A DNA stretch of 58,672 nucleotides from an uncultured Prevotellaceae bacterium (lineage in GTDB: Bacteria > Bacteroidota > Bacteroidia > Bacteroidales > Bacteroidaceae). Numbering within the stretch: the first letter of the stretch is position 1; the number at the start of each line of letters is the position of its first letter. Made by a program: the position numbers and the translations under genes. Of the stretch, positions 9,829 through 17,937 are shown one piece after another. Where the stretch lies: contig CADCCB010000013.1 of assembly GCA_902799905.1 (NCBI GenBank), forward strand, positions 1 to 58,672. The letters are read 5' to 3'. Under the pieces are notes generated by a model. That model searched no databases. It was given only the letters and a program-made list of their open reading frames with translations, and was not told the DNA's origin.

Positions 9829-11169
9829 ATGAATAGCGAAATACAATATATTGATTTGTACCAGCAGGCACGCGAGATGATTTTCTCTCATGCTCCTGAG
9901 GCGATGAATGCCGTGCGCGACGAGGCCTTCGAGCATTTCGTGTCGGCAGGCTTCCCCAGCCGAAAGGTGGAGCGCTACAAGTACACCGATATCCAGAAAC
10001 TCTTCGAGCCTGACTATGGTGTGAACCTCAATCGCCTGGAGATTCCCGTTGACCCCTATAAGGCTTTCCGTTGCGATGTGCCCAACCTCTCCACCAGCCT
10101 CTATTTTGTGGTCAACGATATGTTCTATCACGACGATAAACCCAAAGGACATCTGCCCGAGGGTGTCATCATCGGTTCGCTGAAGGACTTCGCCACCACA
10201 GAATACTATAACCGCTTGGCAGGTCAAGCCAACGATGCCATTACAGACTTGAATACCATGCTGGCACAGGATGGTCTCTACGTCTATGTGCCCAAAGGCG
10301 TGAAGGTTGATCGTGCCATTCAGGTCATCAATATCCTAAAGGCTCCCAAGGCGGGGGGAGAGGTTTCTCTCATGGTCAACCGTCGTGTGCTCATCATCCT
10401 GGAGGCGAATGCCGAGATAAAGATGCTGTTCTGCGACCATGCCGCTGATGACCGTAACTTCCTGGCCACGCAGGTCATCGAGGCCTATGTGGGTGAGAAT
10501 GCATCCCTGGACTTGTATTGCCTCGAGGAGACCCATCATAAGAATGTTCGCGTGAGCAATGTCTATATCGACCAGCAGGCCAACAGTCGTGTGAACCATA
10601 ACGTCATCACCCTGCACAATGGTGTCACGCGCAACAAACTCGACCTGACCTTATCTGGCGAGGGTGCCGAGTGCCAGTGCTATGGCTGCGTCATTGCCGA
10701 TAAGCAGCAGCATGTGGACAACAACACGCTCATCGTCCACAAAGCCTCTCACTGTACATCACATGAACTCTACAAGTATGTGCTCGACGACAAGGCCACG
10801 GGTGCCTTTGCGGGTCGTGTGCTGGTAGAACATGGTGCGCAGAAGACCACCTCGCAGATGACCAACCAGAACCTCACGGCTACAAAGGAGGCTCGCATGT
10901 ACACCCAGCCCATGCTGGAGATCTATGCCGATGATGTGAAGTGTGCCCACGGCTCCACTGTGGGCCAACTCAACGATGCCGCCCTCTTCTATATGCGTCA
11001 GCGTGGCATCTCGCTCGATGAGGCTAAACTGCTGTTGCAAAACGCCTTTATCAACGAGGTCATCGACAAGATGCAGTTGGAACCTCTTCGCGACCGTCTG
11101 CACTACCTGGTAGAGAAGCGCTTCCGAGGCGAACTGAACAAGTGCGAGGGTTGCAAACTCTGTAAATAA
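9829..11169 (+). CDS. sufD: Fe-S cluster assembly protein SufD
   Basis: A 446-residue partner of SufB and SufC. The N-terminal helical region contains FPSRKVERYKYTDIQKLF. The central beta-helix region includes GLYVYVPKGVKVDRAIQVI and SRVNHNVITLHNGVTRNKLDL. The C-terminal segment carries DDVKCAHGSTVGQLNDAALF and YMRQRGISLDEAKLLL, diagnostic of the SufBD core. The extreme C-terminus is cysteine-rich (CEGCKLCK). The sufBCD run ends here at a hairpin, and sufS is not directly next as it is in many Bacteroidetes. Confidence 0.96.
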   Translation: MNSEIQYIDLYQQAREMIFSHAPEAMNAVRDEAFEHFVSAGFPSRKVERYKYTDIQKLFEPDYGVNLNRLEIPVDPYKAFRCDVPNLSTSLYFVVNDMFYHDDKPKGHLPEGVIIGSLKDFATTEYYNRLAGQANDAITDLNTMLAQDGLYVYVPKGVKVDRAIQVINILKAPKAGGEVSLMVNRRVLIILEANAEIKMLFCDHAADDRNFLATQVIEAYVGENASLDLYCLEETHHKNVRVSNVYIDQQANSRVNHNVITLHNGVTRNKLDLTLSGEGAECQCYGCVIADKQQHVDNNTLIVHKASHCTSHELYKYVLDDKATGAFAGRVLVEHGAQKTTSQMTNQNLTATKEARMYTQPMLEIYADDVKCAHGSTVGQLNDAALFYMRQRGISLDEAKLLLQNAFINEVIDKMQLEPLRDRLHYLVEKRFRGELNKCEGCKLCK

Positions 11170-11170
11170 T

Positions 11171-11196
11171 AAAGGGAACCGATAACGGTTCCCTTT
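11171..11196. terminator. hairpin between convergent sufD and an exported protein gene
   Basis: AAAGGGAACCG (11171-11181) and CGGTTCCCTTT (11186-11196) form a perfect 11-bp stem with a four-base loop, directly after the sufD stop. The T-tract is short, so it is probably a bidirectional terminator between converging genes rather than a strong one. Confidence 0.7.
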
Positions 11197-11216
11197 ACTT
11201 ATGCTATCATCTGAGG

Positions 11217-11978
11217 CTATTTCACCATCGTCTTCTTACCATTCTGGATAATCAGGCCCTTGGAAGATGGGTTGACCTTGCGACCGTTCAGGTCGTAAAT
11301 GTTCTCGTCAGCATTATTCTTCATGGTGACATTCTGAATGGCAGTCAGGTCTGAGGCAGAGAGGTGAACGATACGCAGTTCCTTGGCACTGGCGCTCTGC
11401 GTATTCCATGTGAAACCACAACGGGTGGGCAGGAACTTCTGCTGGGCAGTGGTCTTGATCAAGACAGCCTCCAGTGGAGTTACCTTCTGCTGGGCAGGAA
11501 TACCGTAGCGGCCTGCCTTGTCAGAGATTTCCCAGGCACTGCCAAAAGTCACTTCATTACCGTTGCCATCGCTCATGTGGATGGGTGTCAACTGGCTGTC
11601 AATCGTCATGGCATCGCTGTTCTTGATGCGCAGATACTGACTCTTTGGCGAGTAGGCCAAGTAGGGGACACCAGCCTGAATACCGTCGCTGGTGCATTCT
11701 ACGAAATAGAGGTTCAGCACGTCGCCTTCCTGCTGGATGCCTGCAAAGCGCTCCAATTTGATGTCGCCAAGTTGGTCGGCACCGACAGTCATGGGCAGAC
11801 ACAGCGTGTTATAGCCAGCAAAGAAATGCCGGTTCAACTGAACCGTCTGGTCGCTGTTTTGCAACAACTCAATGTTCAACTTCGAGGAACTGGCATAGAC
11901 GTTCTTTACCTTGTTCTGTGCAACGGCTGTCGTGCAGACTGCTGTTGCCATCATCATTGCGAGTACTAACTGTTTCAT
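11217..11978 (-). CDS. exported protein of unknown function with DLNGRKV-type C-terminal tail
   Basis: A 253-residue protein I do not recognise. ATG at 11978 begins MKQLVLAMMMATAVCTTAVAQ, a clear signal peptide; the upstream extension to 12014 is not needed. The body is beta-rich without catalytic motifs I can name. The C-terminus reads NIYDLNGRKVNPSSKGLII followed by a lysine-rich end, a tail common on Prevotella/Bacteroides exported proteins and shared with the metallophosphoesterase at 41432-42925. It lies on the opposite strand between sufD and sufS, divergent from sufS, with its own -7 box. Confidence 0.78.
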   Translation of the reverse strand: MKQLVLAMMMATAVCTTAVAQNKVKNVYASSSKLNIELLQNSDQTVQLNRHFFAGYNTLCLPMTVGADQLGDIKLERFAGIQQEGDVLNLYFVECTSDGIQAGVPYLAYSPKSQYLRIKNSDAMTIDSQLTPIHMSDGNGNEVTFGSAWEISDKAGRYGIPAQQKVTPLEAVLIKTTAQQKFLPTRCGFTWNTQSASAKELRIVHLSASDLTAIQNVTMKNNADENIYDLNGRKVNPSSKGLIIQNGKKTMVK

Positions 11979-12011
11979 AGGCAAAAATGTTTTAAGTGTA
12001 TAGTCTGAGTG

Positions 12012-12019
12012 CAAAGATA
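12012..12019 (-). promoter_or_regulatory. -7 box TATCTTTG for the exported protein
   Basis: On the minus strand TATCTTTG followed by CA lies about 35 bases upstream of the start codon at 11978. A TTTG occurs on the same strand at 12043-12046, but its spacing of 23 bases is longer than usual. Confidence 0.5.
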
Positions 12020-12062
12020 GAAAATAAATGCGAATAATGAATCAAAAATTACGTTTTTTTTG

Positions 12063-12070
12063 TACCTTTG
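12063..12070 (+). promoter_or_regulatory. -7 box TACCTTTG for sufS
   Basis: TACCTTTG followed by CC lies 22 bases before the sufS start codon. This shows that sufS can be transcribed separately from sufBCD. No matching -33 element is obvious. Confidence 0.6.
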
Positions 12071-12092
12071 CCACGAAAAATAAGAAAAAGAC

Positions 12093-13331
12093 ATGTACGA
12101 CGTACAAAAACTACGTGAAGACTTCCCCATTTTGCAGCGGGAGGTATATGGTAAACCACTGGTCTACCTCGACAATGCCGCCACCACCCAGAAGCCGCTA
12201 TGTGTGCTCGATGCCATGCGCGAGGAGTACCTTAACGTCAATGCCAACGTGCATCGTGGCGTACACTATCTCTCGCAACAGGCCACCGACCTGCACGAGG
12301 CGGCACGCGAAAAGGTGCGTGCCTTCGTCAATGCCCGCAAGACGGAGGAGATTGTTTTCACCCGTGGCACCACCGAGGCCATCAACCTCGTTGCCCAGAC
12401 TTTCTGCGAGAGTCAGATGCAGGCAGGCGATGAGGTCCTTGTCACCGATATGGAGCACCACTCCAACATCGTGCCCTGGCAACTGCAGGCCCAGAAGCGC
12501 GGCATCGTGGTGCGCCATCTCCCCATCACCGATGACGGCTGTTTGGTGTGCCGCGATTCTGTCGCGGCATACATGACGGAAAGGACGCGCCTCGTCAGCC
12601 TCGCCCATGTGAGCAACGTCCTGGGCACCGTCAATCCTGTGAAGGACATTATCCGTCTGGCCCACGAGCACGGCATACCCGTGTTGGTCGATGCCGCTCA
12701 GAGTGCCCCCCACATGAAGATTGACGTGCAGGATCTCGACTGCGACTTCCTGGCCTTTAGTGGTCATAAGATGTATGGTCCTACGGGCATTGGCGTCCTC
12801 TATGGCAAGGAGGAGTGGCTCGACCGTCTGCCGCCTTATCAGGGTGGTGGAGAGATGATCGACAAGGTGTCGTGGGAGAAGACCACCTTCGAGCGCCCGC
12901 CGCTGAAGTTTGAGGCCGGCACCCCCGACTATGTGGCTACGCACGGTCTGGCCACCGCCATCGACTATCTGAACAGCGTAGGCCTCGATTCCATCGAGGC
13001 GCACGAACAAGAACTCACCCGCTACTGCATGGAGCAACTGCAGACCATCGATGGCATGACCATCTATGGCCCGCGTCTTGTGGTTGGCGGTTCCGCCGCC
13101 AACAAAGACGCTGTCGTCTCTTTCAACGTCGGCTCCATCCATCATCTCGACATGGGCACCCTGCTCGACCGTCTTGGCATCGCCGTTCGCACCGGTCACC
13201 ACTGTGCCCATCCGCTCATGGATCGTCTGGGTGTGACAGGCACCGTGCGTGCCTCGTTTGCCCTGTACAATACAAAAGAAGAAATCGATGCCCTCGTGGC
13301 GGGTATCCGCCGGGTGGTGCAAATGTTTTAA
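12093..13331 (+). CDS. sufS: cysteine desulfurase SufS
   Basis: A 412-residue PLP enzyme taking sulfur from cysteine for Fe-S assembly. It has the opening YLDNAATTQKP, then VHRGVHYLSQQAT, a histidine-rich DMEHHSNIVPWQ, the PLP lysine in FSGHKMYGPTG near residue 225, and the catalytic cysteine in RTGHHCAHPLM near residue 371. The short RTGHHCAHP context marks group II (SufS) rather than IscS. Separation from sufBCD by a divergent gene and an own promoter suggests independent expression. No sufE is visible in the window. Confidence 0.96.
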   Translation: MYDVQKLREDFPILQREVYGKPLVYLDNAATTQKPLCVLDAMREEYLNVNANVHRGVHYLSQQATDLHEAAREKVRAFVNARKTEEIVFTRGTTEAINLVAQTFCESQMQAGDEVLVTDMEHHSNIVPWQLQAQKRGIVVRHLPITDDGCLVCRDSVAAYMTERTRLVSLAHVSNVLGTVNPVKDIIRLAHEHGIPVLVDAAQSAPHMKIDVQDLDCDFLAFSGHKMYGPTGIGVLYGKEEWLDRLPPYQGGGEMIDKVSWEKTTFERPPLKFEAGTPDYVATHGLATAIDYLNSVGLDSIEAHEQELTRYCMEQLQTIDGMTIYGPRLVVGGSAANKDAVVSFNVGSIHHLDMGTLLDRLGIAVRTGHHCAHPLMDRLGVTGTVRASFALYNTKEEIDALVAGIRRVVQMF

Positions 13332-13335
13332 TGGT

Positions 13336-13448
13336 TTGAGATTTGAGGTTTGAGATTTGAGGTTTCTTTCAGTCGCTTCGCTTGGTGAAAGCGAGCGGAG
13401 ATTTGCCCCCGCGGCGGTAGCAAATTATTCACTTTTCACTATTCACTT
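13336..13448. repeat. TTTGAGR heptads plus a single AGTGAAN arm (sufS-rnhB spacer)
   Basis: Four TTTGAGA/TTTGAGG heptads occupy about 13336-13364. A single right-hand arm of the AGTGAAN family (GCGGTAGC then TTCAC heptads) occupies 13414-13448 and ends 11 bases before rnhB. No left arm is visible here, so this copy cannot form the long stem. A short inverted repeat TTTCAGTCGCT / AGCG.. lies between the two parts. Confidence 0.8.
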
Positions 13449-13459
13449 ATAATTCTTCA

Positions 13460-14149
13460 ATGTTAAATAGTAATTACTACAATGGACTGGTTGAGGCCGG
13501 ATGTGATGAGGCCGGACGGGGCTGCCTGGCAGGCAGCGTCTATGCCGCTGCTGTCATCCTGCCTCCCGACTATCATAACGACCTGCTCAACGACTCGAAG
13601 CAACTCACCGAGAAGCGGCGCTACCAGTTGCGTGACATCATCCAGCATGATGCCGTGGCATGGGCCGTGGGCATCGTCACGCCTGAAGAGATCGACAAGA
13701 TAAATATCCTCAACGCCTCAATACTGGCCATGCACCGTGCCCTGGACCAACTCAAGGTGCAACCGCAGGCCATCATCGTCGATGGCAACCGCTTCAAGCC
13801 TTGGACCCCTCCCAGCCTCCCCGAGGGGGAGGAGGGGCTGCCGCATTTGGAATCCGATAGGCCCTCCCCTCCTTTGGAGGGGTCGGGGGAGGTTCCATAC
13901 ACCACCATCGTCAAGGGCGATGCCAAATACCTCTCTATCGCAGCGGCCAGCATCCTGGCCAAGACCTATCGCGACGACTATATGAACTGCCTCGCAGAGG
14001 AGTATCCGCAGTACGACTGGCTCTCCAACAAGGGCTACCCTACGAAGAAACACCGCGAGGCCATCCGGCAGTACGGCACCACGCCCTACCACCGCATGTC
14101 GTTCAACCTCCTGGGCGACGGTCAGTTGTCGCTCCCCTTCGAAGACTGA
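13460..14149 (+). CDS. rnhB: ribonuclease HII with an in-frame repeat insertion
   Basis: A 229-residue enzyme cleaving RNA in RNA-DNA hybrids. The signature [17 protein letters not shown] lies near residues 16-32, with [19 protein letters not shown], the metal-binding [24 protein letters not shown] and the C-terminal [11 protein letters not shown]. All acidic catalytic residues appear present. Between RFKPW and [10 protein letters not shown] is an extra proline-rich segment of about 28 residues (roughly 117-144). It is encoded by a GC-rich palindromic element that most RNases HII lack. The frame is kept, so the enzyme is probably active. Typical length is about 200 residues. Confidence 0.94.
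   Translation: MLNSNYYNGLVEAGCDEAGRGCLAGSVYAAAVILPPDYHNDLLNDSKQLTEKRRYQLRDIIQHDAVAWAVGIVTPEEIDKINILNASILAMHRALDQLKVQPQAIIVDGNRFKPWTPPSLPEGEEGLPHLESDRPSPPLEGSGEVPYTTIVKGDAKYLSIAAASILAKTYRDDYMNCLAEEYPQYDWLSNKGYPTKKHREAIRQYGTTPYHRMSFNLLGDGQLSLPFED
13806..13892. repeat. GC-rich palindromic element inside rnhB
   Basis: An 87-base insert (29 codons) starts CCCCTCCCAGCCTCCCC and ends CCTTTGGAGGGGTCGGGG. It contains the internal palindromes CCCCGAGGGGG and CCCCTCCTTTGGAGGGG, and its two ends are partial reverse complements. The composition (C/G runs) is unlike the surrounding gene. The exact boundaries are uncertain by a few bases. Confidence 0.78.
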
Positions 14150-14173
14150 TAAATATTTAATTAACTAAAAAAA

Positions 14174-14812
14174 ATGAAGACAATGAAAAAAGTAAGAATT
14201 CTCACAGTGACAGCCCTGGCAGCATGTCTGTTCTGCGGCTGTGGTGCCGGTTCCCTGTCACAAATTGGTGGTCAGTCCACCACGACAACAGCCAATGCAG
14301 GTGGTGCCCTGGGCAACATCCTTGGCAGTGTCCTCGGCCTCGACAAGATGACGCAGGCCAATCTCGTAGGCACCTGGTCCTACAGCCAGCCCGGCTGTGC
14401 CTTCACCAGTGAACAACTGCTGGCTCAGGCTGGTGGCGAACTTGCTGCCTCCCAGATCAAGACCAAGTTGCAGCCCACCTTCCAGAAGGTCGGCATCTCT
14501 TCTGCCAATACCCAGGTGACCTTCAACCAGGACGGCACCTTCGCCGCCAAGATTGCCGGCAAGCAGTGGAGTGGCAAGTACACCTTCGATGAGTCGACCG
14601 GTAAGGTCACCATGTCGGGTCTGATCCTCAACATCAACTGCTATGCTAAGCGCAACAGCACTGGCATCTCCCTGCTCTTCGAGGCCTCAAAACTGCTCAC
14701 CCTCATGCAGACCATGTCTGCTGCCAGCGGTAATAGTTCTTCCACCCTCGGCACCATCAGCGACGTTGCCAAGAACTACAATGGCCTGCGTGTCGGTTTC
14801 GATATGAAATAA
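14174..14812 (+). CDS. DUF4923 family lipoprotein
   Basis: A 212-residue probable outer-membrane lipoprotein of unknown function. The signal ends in a lipobox-like LFCGC near residue 22, followed by a Ser/Thr/Gly-rich linker. The conserved portion contains LVGTWSYSQPGCAFTSEQLL, LQPTFQKVGI, FNQDGTFAAKIAGKQWSGKYT and LILNINCY, which I recognise as the DUF4923 pattern found in Bacteroidales. It follows rnhB by 24 bases on the same strand and may be co-transcribed. Confidence 0.8.
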   Translation: MKTMKKVRILTVTALAACLFCGCGAGSLSQIGGQSTTTTANAGGALGNILGSVLGLDKMTQANLVGTWSYSQPGCAFTSEQLLAQAGGELAASQIKTKLQPTFQKVGISSANTQVTFNQDGTFAAKIAGKQWSGKYTFDESTGKVTMSGLILNINCYAKRNSTGISLLFEASKLLTLMQTMSAASGNSSSTLGTISDVAKNYNGLRVGFDMK

Positions 14813-14818
14813 GCCTGA

Positions 14819-14885
14819 GAAGTTTTTTTATATTAATCTGTGTTAATCGTGGTACTACCTGCCCAAAAAGTAGTAACTTTGCAGG
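14819..14885 (+). repeat. 67-bp dispersed element carrying a -7 box (gpmI upstream)
   Basis: This stretch is nearly the same as the reverse complement of 40570-40635, which lies upstream of argD. Shared words include AATCTGTGTTAATCGTG and AGTA.CTTTGCAGG. It contains TAACTTTG at 14874-14881, a match to the Bacteroidetes -7 box, and may therefore carry the gpmI promoter. Confidence 0.75.
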
Positions 14886-14886
14886 C

Positions 14887-14932
14887 TGTTAGTAGTTGGC
14901 TGTTGGCTATTGGCAGTTTGCAATTGGCAATT
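14887..14932. repeat. NRTTGGC heptads in the gpmI leader
   Basis: AGTTGGC, TGTTGGC, TATTGGC, AGTTTGC and AATTGGC follow each other with a period of seven, between the -7 box and the gpmI start codon. If transcription starts at the box, they lie in the 5' leader. Confidence 0.75.
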
Positions 14933-14958
14933 AACAAAATATCAATATATAAAAGAAT

Positions 14959-16479
14959 ATGGCAAAGAAAGCATTATTGATGATTCTCGATGGATGGGGA
15001 ATCGGTAAACAAGGTAAAGGTGACGTGATCTATAATACGCCTACTCCGTATCTGGACTATCTGACAGCGGTCAGTGCACACTCTCAGTTGCAGGCCTCAG
15101 GTGAGGATGTTGGTCTGCCCGACGGACAGATGGGTAACTCGGAGGTAGGACACCTGAACATCGGTGCTGGACGCATCGTCTATCAGGACCTGGTGAAGAT
15201 TAATCGTGCCTGCAAGGACGGCAGCATCGTGGAGAATCCACAGGTGAAGGCTGCCTACACCTACGCCAAGGAGAATGGTAAGAAACTGCACCTGATGGGT
15301 CTGTGCTCAGACGGTGGTGTACACTCAAGCCTGGACCATCTGTTCAAACTCATCGAGGTGGGCAAGCACTACGGTCTGAAGAACCAGACGTTCGTACACT
15401 GCTTCATGGACGGTCGCGACACCGACCCCAAGAGCGGTAAGGGCTTCATCGAGCAGGTTACCAAGGTTTGTGCCGACAACGACGCAGCCATCGCCTCAAT
15501 CGTAGGCCGTTTCTACGCTATGGACCGCGACAAGCGCTGGGAGAGAGTGAAGGAGGGTTATGACCTCATCGTCAATGGTACTGGCAAGCAGGCTACTGAT
15601 ATGGTGAAAGCCGTAGAGGAGAGCTACGCTGACGGCGTTACCGACGAGTTCATCAAGCCTATCCACAACAGCACCGTGAACGGTTGCATCGAGGAGGGCG
15701 ACGTCGTCATCTTCATCAACTTCCGTAACGATCGTGCCAAGGAACTCACTATCGTGCTGACACAGCAGGATATGCCTGAGCAGGGCATGAAGACCATCCC
15801 CGGTCTGCAGTATTACTGCATGACGCCGTATGATGCTTCATTCACGGGTGTACACATCCTCTTCCCCAAGGAGAACGTGGAGAACACGCTGGGCGAATAC
15901 CTCAGCCAGCAGGGCAAGAAGCAGTTGCACACCGCAGAGACCGAGAAGTACGCACACGTAACGTTCTTCTTCAACGGTGGTCGCGAGGCTCCCTACGAGA
16001 ACGAGGACCGCATCCTGGTACCTTCTCCGAAGGTGGCTACCTACGACCTGAAGCCCGAGATGAGCGCCTACGAGGTGAAGGACAAACTGGTGGAGGCCAT
16101 CAATACCCAGAAGTACGACTTCATCGTGGTGAACTTCGCCAACGGTGACATGGTGGGCCACACGGGTGTCTACAACGCCATTGCCAAGGCTGTATGGGCA
16201 GTTGACCACTGCGTAGAGGCTGTCATCGAGGCTGCCAAGGCCAACGACTACGAGGCTATCATCATTGCTGACCACGGTAATGCCGACAACGCCATCAACC
16301 CCGACGGCACTCCCAATACCGCCCACTCGCTGAACCCCGTACCCTTCATCTATGTGACTAACAACAACAGCGCCACCGTGAAGGACGGTCGTCTGGCCGA
16401 TGTGGCTCCCAGTATCCTGCACATCATGGGTCTGGAGCAGCCCAAGGACATGACGGGAGAGAACCTGATTCAGGATTAA
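14959..16479 (+). CDS. gpmI: 2,3-bisphosphoglycerate-independent phosphoglycerate mutase
   Basis: A 506-residue glycolytic enzyme interconverting 3- and 2-phosphoglycerate. The N-terminal metal site is MILDGWGIG. The phosphoserine nucleophile lies in [16 protein letters not shown] near residue 62. Further conserved stretches are [27 protein letters not shown] and [13 protein letters not shown]. The second metal-binding half includes [12 protein letters not shown] and [12 protein letters not shown]. Length and order fit the iPGM family. Confidence 0.97.
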   Translation: MAKKALLMILDGWGIGKQGKGDVIYNTPTPYLDYLTAVSAHSQLQASGEDVGLPDGQMGNSEVGHLNIGAGRIVYQDLVKINRACKDGSIVENPQVKAAYTYAKENGKKLHLMGLCSDGGVHSSLDHLFKLIEVGKHYGLKNQTFVHCFMDGRDTDPKSGKGFIEQVTKVCADNDAAIASIVGRFYAMDRDKRWERVKEGYDLIVNGTGKQATDMVKAVEESYADGVTDEFIKPIHNSTVNGCIEEGDVVIFINFRNDRAKELTIVLTQQDMPEQGMKTIPGLQYYCMTPYDASFTGVHILFPKENVENTLGEYLSQQGKKQLHTAETEKYAHVTFFFNGGREAPYENEDRILVPSPKVATYDLKPEMSAYEVKDKLVEAINTQKYDFIVVNFANGDMVGHTGVYNAIAKAVWAVDHCVEAVIEAAKANDYEAIIIADHGNADNAINPDGTPNTAHSLNPVPFIYVTNNNSATVKDGRLADVAPSILHIMGLEQPKDMTGENLIQD

Positions 16480-16503
16480 GTAGAAACGTAATACCTCCCC
16501 GCT

Positions 16504-16872
16504 ATGACGAGACAGATCCTTTTGACGCTCCTGTTGCTGCTGGCAACGTGCCCTGGTGCAATGGCTCAGGACACCTACTATGTGGACAAGGCCAACGGTT
16601 ATATGCGTGAGGCCGAGTACTACACGAAGAAGGCTGACGGCTACGACCGTGAGGCTGACTACTACAACAGGCAGGCACAGGGCTATCTGCGCGATGCCGA
16701 GCGCTACTCTCGTAACAACAAACATGACAAGGCGGCCACTTACACCCGATGGGCCAAGGAAGCCACTGACAAGGCCAAAACGCGTATGCGTTGGGCCAAG
16801 GAGGCCCGTGACAAGGCTGAATTGCGGATGAAGTGGGCGCGCGAGGCGATGGAGAAAGCGAGACGGAGGTAG
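16504..16872 (+). CDS. small secreted protein of 14-residue helical repeats
   Basis: A 122-residue protein with a signal peptide (MTRQILLTLLLLLATCPGAMA then Q). The mature part is almost wholly repeats of 14 residues, two heptads each. Three units read YxREAxYYxxxAxG (residues 33-74), and after a four-residue joint three more read RxRWAKEAxDKAxx (residues 80-121). Tyr, Ala, Glu, Lys and Arg dominate, so a secreted coiled coil is likely. I know no function. It starts 24 bases after gpmI on the same strand and may share its transcript. Confidence 0.75.
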   Translation: MTRQILLTLLLLLATCPGAMAQDTYYVDKANGYMREAEYYTKKADGYDREADYYNRQAQGYLRDAERYSRNNKHDKAATYTRWAKEATDKAKTRMRWAKEARDKAELRMKWAREAMEKARRR

Positions 16873-16873
16873 A

Positions 16874-17012
16874 AACGAATTGGAAATTAATTATTCTTTT
16901 GGAAACGAATTAGAATAATTGGAATAATCTGATTCACGAATTGGAATAATTAGAATTATTGGCTTGCGCTTCGAGTGTCGTAGGCAAAATTATTCTAATT
17001 ATTCCAATTTTT
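16874..17012. repeat. AATTGGAATAATTAGAAT word repeats with inverted ends
   Basis: The spacer between converging genes is made of GAATTAGAATAATTGGAAT-like words. AATTGGAATAATTAGAA around 16940 and its complement in 16990-17009 form an inverted repeat. The words resemble those of the sufC-sufD spacer at 9704-9815. Confidence 0.75.
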
Positions 17013-17019
17013 TTTTCTT

Positions 17020-17763
17020 TTATTTATCGAGGAATCCCTGTTTTTTGAGTGTCTCAAGGAGGGTGGCCGACATGGCCTCGTTGTCGCGCTTGGTATAGCG
17101 GATGTCGGTGAAGACCTGGGCGAGCGTCTCCTTGTGGTTGATCTCTACGAAGTGGCGGTTCTCCTCCAGTTGCTCCTTATTATTATAATAGGTGTCGATG
17201 TCCTGCGGCATATAGTCGCGGTATGTCTCACTATGCACGAAACTCTCCAGAGGCAGACGGTCGGAGAGGGGAGGCTCCTCGGCCGGCCAGCCTACGGTGA
17301 GGGTGGCCACGGGCATGACCAGACGGGGCAGGCCTAGCGTGTCAATGATCTGCTGGGGCTGGTAGACGGTGGTACCTAGGTAGCAGTAGCCCAGACCCTC
17401 CTCGTCCATCAGACAGCAGAGCGTCTGCGTGTAGAGCAAGGCATCGGTGGCGGCATTCAGGAAGGAGAGGATGTTGTCGTAGCCCGGCTCGGCCTTACGG
17501 CAGCGGGCCCATCGTGAGGTACGGTTGAAGTCGGCACAGATGGTGAGCACGACAGGAGCCTGAGTCACCATGGGCTGGTTGAAATGGGCCGGTGCAAGGC
17601 GCTGTTTCATCTCGTCGGAGCGGGTGACGACGACACTATAGAGTTGCAGGTTGCCCATGGTCTGGGTGCGTGCCGCCTCGTTAAGCAGGCGGTTGAGCAG
17701 TTCGTTGCTGACGTCGCGGTCAGCGTAACGGCGGATGGTGCGGCGGGTAAGGAGGGAATGCAT
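17020..17763 (-). CDS. nitroreductase family protein
   Basis: A 247-residue flavin-dependent oxidoreductase. The N-terminus MHSLLTRRTIRRYADRDVSN is the FMN-binding signature of the nitroreductase fold. Later stretches NATDALLYTQTLCCLMDEEGLGYCYLGT and VMPVATLTVGWPAEEP fit the family. ATG at 17763 is used, since upstream codons lack a conserved start. The C-terminal 60 residues are charged and helical. The substrate is unknown. It is divergent from pta. Confidence 0.88.
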   Translation of the reverse strand: MHSLLTRRTIRRYADRDVSNELLNRLLNEAARTQTMGNLQLYSVVVTRSDEMKQRLAPAHFNQPMVTQAPVVLTICADFNRTSRWARCRKAEPGYDNILSFLNAATDALLYTQTLCCLMDEEGLGYCYLGTTVYQPQQIIDTLGLPRLVMPVATLTVGWPAEEPPLSDRLPLESFVHSETYRDYMPQDIDTYYNNKEQLEENRHFVEINHKETLAQVFTDIRYTKRDNEAMSATLLETLKKQGFLDK

Positions 17764-17890
17764 ATTTTTAAATTTGAAAAGTTGAAAGAATGACTGATAA
17801 AATAATGCCTGCGGCGGCTGCAAAGATACACAAATTATTTGAGAAAGAAAAAAATATATTGGATTAACGCTTTGTTTCAATTATTTTTTG

Positions 17891-17898
17891 TACTTTTG
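17891..17898 (+). promoter_or_regulatory. -7 box TACTTTTG for pta
   Basis: TACTTTTG followed by CAAAC lies 40 bases before the pta start codon. A TTTG at 17871-17874 is only 16 bases upstream, shorter than the usual spacing. Confidence 0.55.
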
Positions 17899-17937
17899 CA
17901 AACATATTTATCTTTTACTATAATTCAAAAACATTCT

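Noticed and set aside
12198-13322. Minus-strand ORF of 374 codons opposite sufS
   Set aside because: sufS has all catalytic motifs over the same DNA; the opposite frame shows none.
13460-14149. rnhB considered a pseudogene because of the insert
   Set aside because: The insert keeps the frame and all catalytic motifs are present on both sides.
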